A stretch of DNA of 32,773 nucleotides. It comes from Treponema sp. UBA3649. Lineage in GTDB: Bacteria; Spirochaetota; Spirochaetia; Treponematales; Treponemataceae. The notes below the pieces were generated by a model that worked only from the letters and a program-made list of their open reading frames with translations, ran no database searches and had not been told where the DNA came from. The first letter of the stretch is position 1; every line of letters starts with the position of its first letter. Position numbers and translations under genes: made by a program. The DNA lies in NCBI GenBank assembly GCA_002373325.1, contig DFKI01000060.1, positions 1 to 32,773 on the forward strand, written 5' to 3'. Shown here piece after piece: positions 31,600-32,773 of the stretch.

Positions 31600-31708
31600 A
31601 TGGATTTCGTGAAACTTTTTCCCCTTTAAGTTGTCTAAATTCATGGTGATGAGCAATAACGCGATAACGCAAAAAAAACGAAAGTCAACTATGTGGAAGG
31701 AAAGAATT

Positions 31709-32527
31709 ATGAGACACAAATTTGCATCGGTCATTCTTTTGATTTTGGCGCTCTCCGTTTCAGGAGCATTCGCAGACATTACAATCTCAAGCAGGACGGA
31801 AGAGATTTTGGACGAGCTCTTCTACAACAGACTGATTTACGCATCTGAGGAGGACGGAAGCAAGGCCCTCAAAATGCTTGAGTCCTGGGTTGAAGGAAAA
31901 AAAGATGAGATGGAGACTCTCCCGGAAGCGGACCGGCTCGTACTCACAAACATGATTGACTGCGTTTGGTACAATCAGAAAGTCAGGATTTCAGGAACAA
32001 AAAAAGAGATGATTCAACATCTGAGCGCGCAAACAAAGGTCAGCAACGCATACATGAAGGAGCACAAAAGCGAGAAGATGAGCAAGTGGCTCTACCTCTC
32101 CACCGGAAGCGTCACGGCAGTCTACATGGCACTTGAGCCCCTGAAAACAGCGATGACATACGGCTACGGAGTAAGGGACATGTTCCAGACCGCAGTTGAT
32201 TTGGACCCGAAATTCTCCTATGCCCAAAGGAACCTCGCGCAGTGGTATTACTATTGTCCCGGATTTCTCGGAGGAAGCAAGAAAAAGGCACGTGAGCTTT
32301 TCCAAACCGCATACAAGAATTCAAAGAACACGGCGGACACCTACGAGACGGCAATACTCATGTCACAGATTTGCTATGAGGACAAGGACAGCGGAAAATG
32401 CGAGTCGTACCTGAAGGAAGCCTCTGATTTAGTAAGCCCAAAAAGCGCGTACATCGCTTTCATCAGAAAAATCAACAAGGAAGGCGAATCTGTCTTCAAG
32501 TACCACAACCATAAGGCCGACAAATAA
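31709..32527 (+). CDS. Periplasmic tetratricopeptide-repeat protein
   Basis: The 272-residue protein has a cleavable signal peptide (MRHKFASVILLILALSVSGAFA, cut before D23) and no lipobox. The C-terminal half has TPR-like helix pairs: MFQTAVDLDPKFSYAQRNLAQWYYY followed by PGFLGGSKKKARELFQTAYKN, then TYETAILMSQICYEDKDSGKCESYLKEA. Such secreted TPR proteins usually act as adaptors in envelope or uptake complexes; the partner is unknown. ATG 31709 is chosen from the signal peptide and GGAAGG 8 nt upstream; in-frame ATGs at 31691 and further upstream would add a non-signal extension. A terminator separates it from the GH5 gene, and I found no convincing promoter between them. Confidence 0.78.
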   Translation: MRHKFASVILLILALSVSGAFADITISSRTEEILDELFYNRLIYASEEDGSKALKMLESWVEGKKDEMETLPEADRLVLTNMIDCVWYNQKVRISGTKKEMIQHLSAQTKVSNAYMKEHKSEKMSKWLYLSTGSVTAVYMALEPLKTAMTYGYGVRDMFQTAVDLDPKFSYAQRNLAQWYYYCPGFLGGSKKKARELFQTAYKNSKNTADTYETAILMSQICYEDKDSGKCESYLKEASDLVSPKSAYIAFIRKINKEGESVFKYHNHKADK

Positions 32528-32694
32528 AATCAATCAACATCCGGTGTCATTTATCTCAACTGAAAGATTCCCGCGTCGGTGCGCAAAGTTATCTCAAAAA
32601 ATGGAATTTTTCGAGGTTCCCATTGTTTTTAAAGTCGAGATTGAAAAAGCATTGCCCTGTGGAAATCTGATCCGGGGATTTCACTTGTCCAAGG
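32528..32694. other. Intergenic region between the TPR gene and tRNA-Val
   Basis: No convincing gene. GGAAATC (about 32661-32667) and GATTTC (about 32677-32682) could form a small hairpin, but no T-run follows in either direction. The short frame at 32544-32750 reads through the tRNA and has no Shine-Dalgarno. Confidence 0.4.
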
Positions 32695-32724
32695 AAAAAA
32701 AAATCCGGCTCACAAGGAACCGGA
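32695..32724 (-). terminator. Probable terminator of the tRNA-Val transcript
   Basis: On the minus strand, directly after the tRNA, TCCGG and CCGGA (plus 32720-32724 and 32704-32708) form a 5-bp stem followed by nine T (plus 32695-32703). The stem is short, but its placement is right. Confidence 0.55.
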
Positions 32725-32726
32725 AA

Positions 32727-32773
32727 TGCTCGATACTAGATTCGAACTAGTGACTTCTACCGTGTGAAGGTAG
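32727..32773 (-). tRNA. tRNA-Val (anticodon CAC), 5' part outside the window
   Basis: Read on the minus strand, the window end gives an anticodon stem CTACC/GGTAG with loop TTCACAC (anticodon CAC, reading GTG), variable loop AAGTC, a T-arm ACTAG-TTCGAAT-CTAGT, the acceptor 3' strand ATCGAGC and discriminator A. CCA is not encoded. The D-arm and 5' acceptor strand lie beyond 32773, so the feature is partial. Confidence 0.9.

Noticed and set aside
31631..31708. Longer N-terminus for the TPR protein starting at 31631
   Set aside because: The extension is Lys/Asn-rich and would precede a normal cleavable signal peptide; the ATG at 31709 has a suitable ribosome binding site.
32544..32750. 68-residue ORF at the right end
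   Set aside because: It reads into the antisense of a clear tRNA-Val and its terminator and lacks a ribosome binding site.

Overview
The window looks like chromosomal DNA of a treponeme-like spirochaete. This is inferred from gene content and protein style: a LysM/M23 envelope peptidase, an MptE-like DUF115 protein, many lipoproteins, a PASTA penicillin-binding protein and a lipoprotein GH5 glucanase. No rRNA or taxon-specific marker is present to prove it. Coding density is high, and no insertion sequence, prophage or CRISPR array was seen.

Layout. (1) 1-3269, plus strand: chorismate synthase, a D,D-carboxypeptidase, and an AT-rich VapBC-type toxin-antitoxin pair. (2) 3306-6756, minus strand: a LysM/M23 peptidase followed by a secreted beta-propeller/NodB-like protein whose deacetylase site looks degenerate. 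(3) 6805-11019, plus strand: signal peptidase I, a PASTA transpeptidase and an MptE-like protein, each overlapping the next. (4) 11029-13112, minus strand: two unrecognised envelope proteins. (5) 13206-17184, plus strand: oligoendopeptidase F, a strong promoter with an 18-residue leader ORF, then RtcB and PrfH (RNA ligase and release factor H). (6) 17245-19973, minus strand: mnmG and a small RelA/SpoT-like HD hydrolase. (7) 20328-23250, plus strand: a very large DUF2157-type membrane protein and a GDYXXLXY-type partner. (8) 23264-25357, minus strand: a polar amino-acid ABC importer without a binding protein. (9) 25358-25899: a repeat-rich gap with 21 heptamers, a paired-palindrome (BIME/MITE-like) element and a 4 x 23 bp tandem array. 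(10) 25900-30090, plus strand: an unrecognised three-gene operon. (11) 30253-32527, plus strand: a GH5 lipoprotein with a strong terminator and a periplasmic TPR protein. A tRNA-Val(CAC) on the minus strand is cut by the window end.

Three points stand out. First, the rtcB-prfH ribosome repair and rescue pair sits behind a near-consensus promoter, a tiny ORF with a perfect Shine-Dalgarno, and pairing segments that could couple leader translation to rtcB expression. Second, several genes have 17-bp-spaced promoters whose -10 hexamer lies 6-10 nt before the ATG and have no Shine-Dalgarno, which predicts leaderless or nearly leaderless mRNAs (pepF, mnmG, the DUF2157 gene, the ABC permease, the unknown trio). 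Third, a family of degenerate 7-bp repeats (GAGAACT / CAACTCT) ends exactly one base before the -35 of two promoters and close to a third, with the orientation fixed relative to the adjacent gene.

Functionally the window combines envelope growth and remodelling, translation maintenance (MnmG, RtcB-PrfH, tRNA-Val), nutrient uptake and degradation (ABC importer, PepF, GH5), and several unassigned membrane systems.
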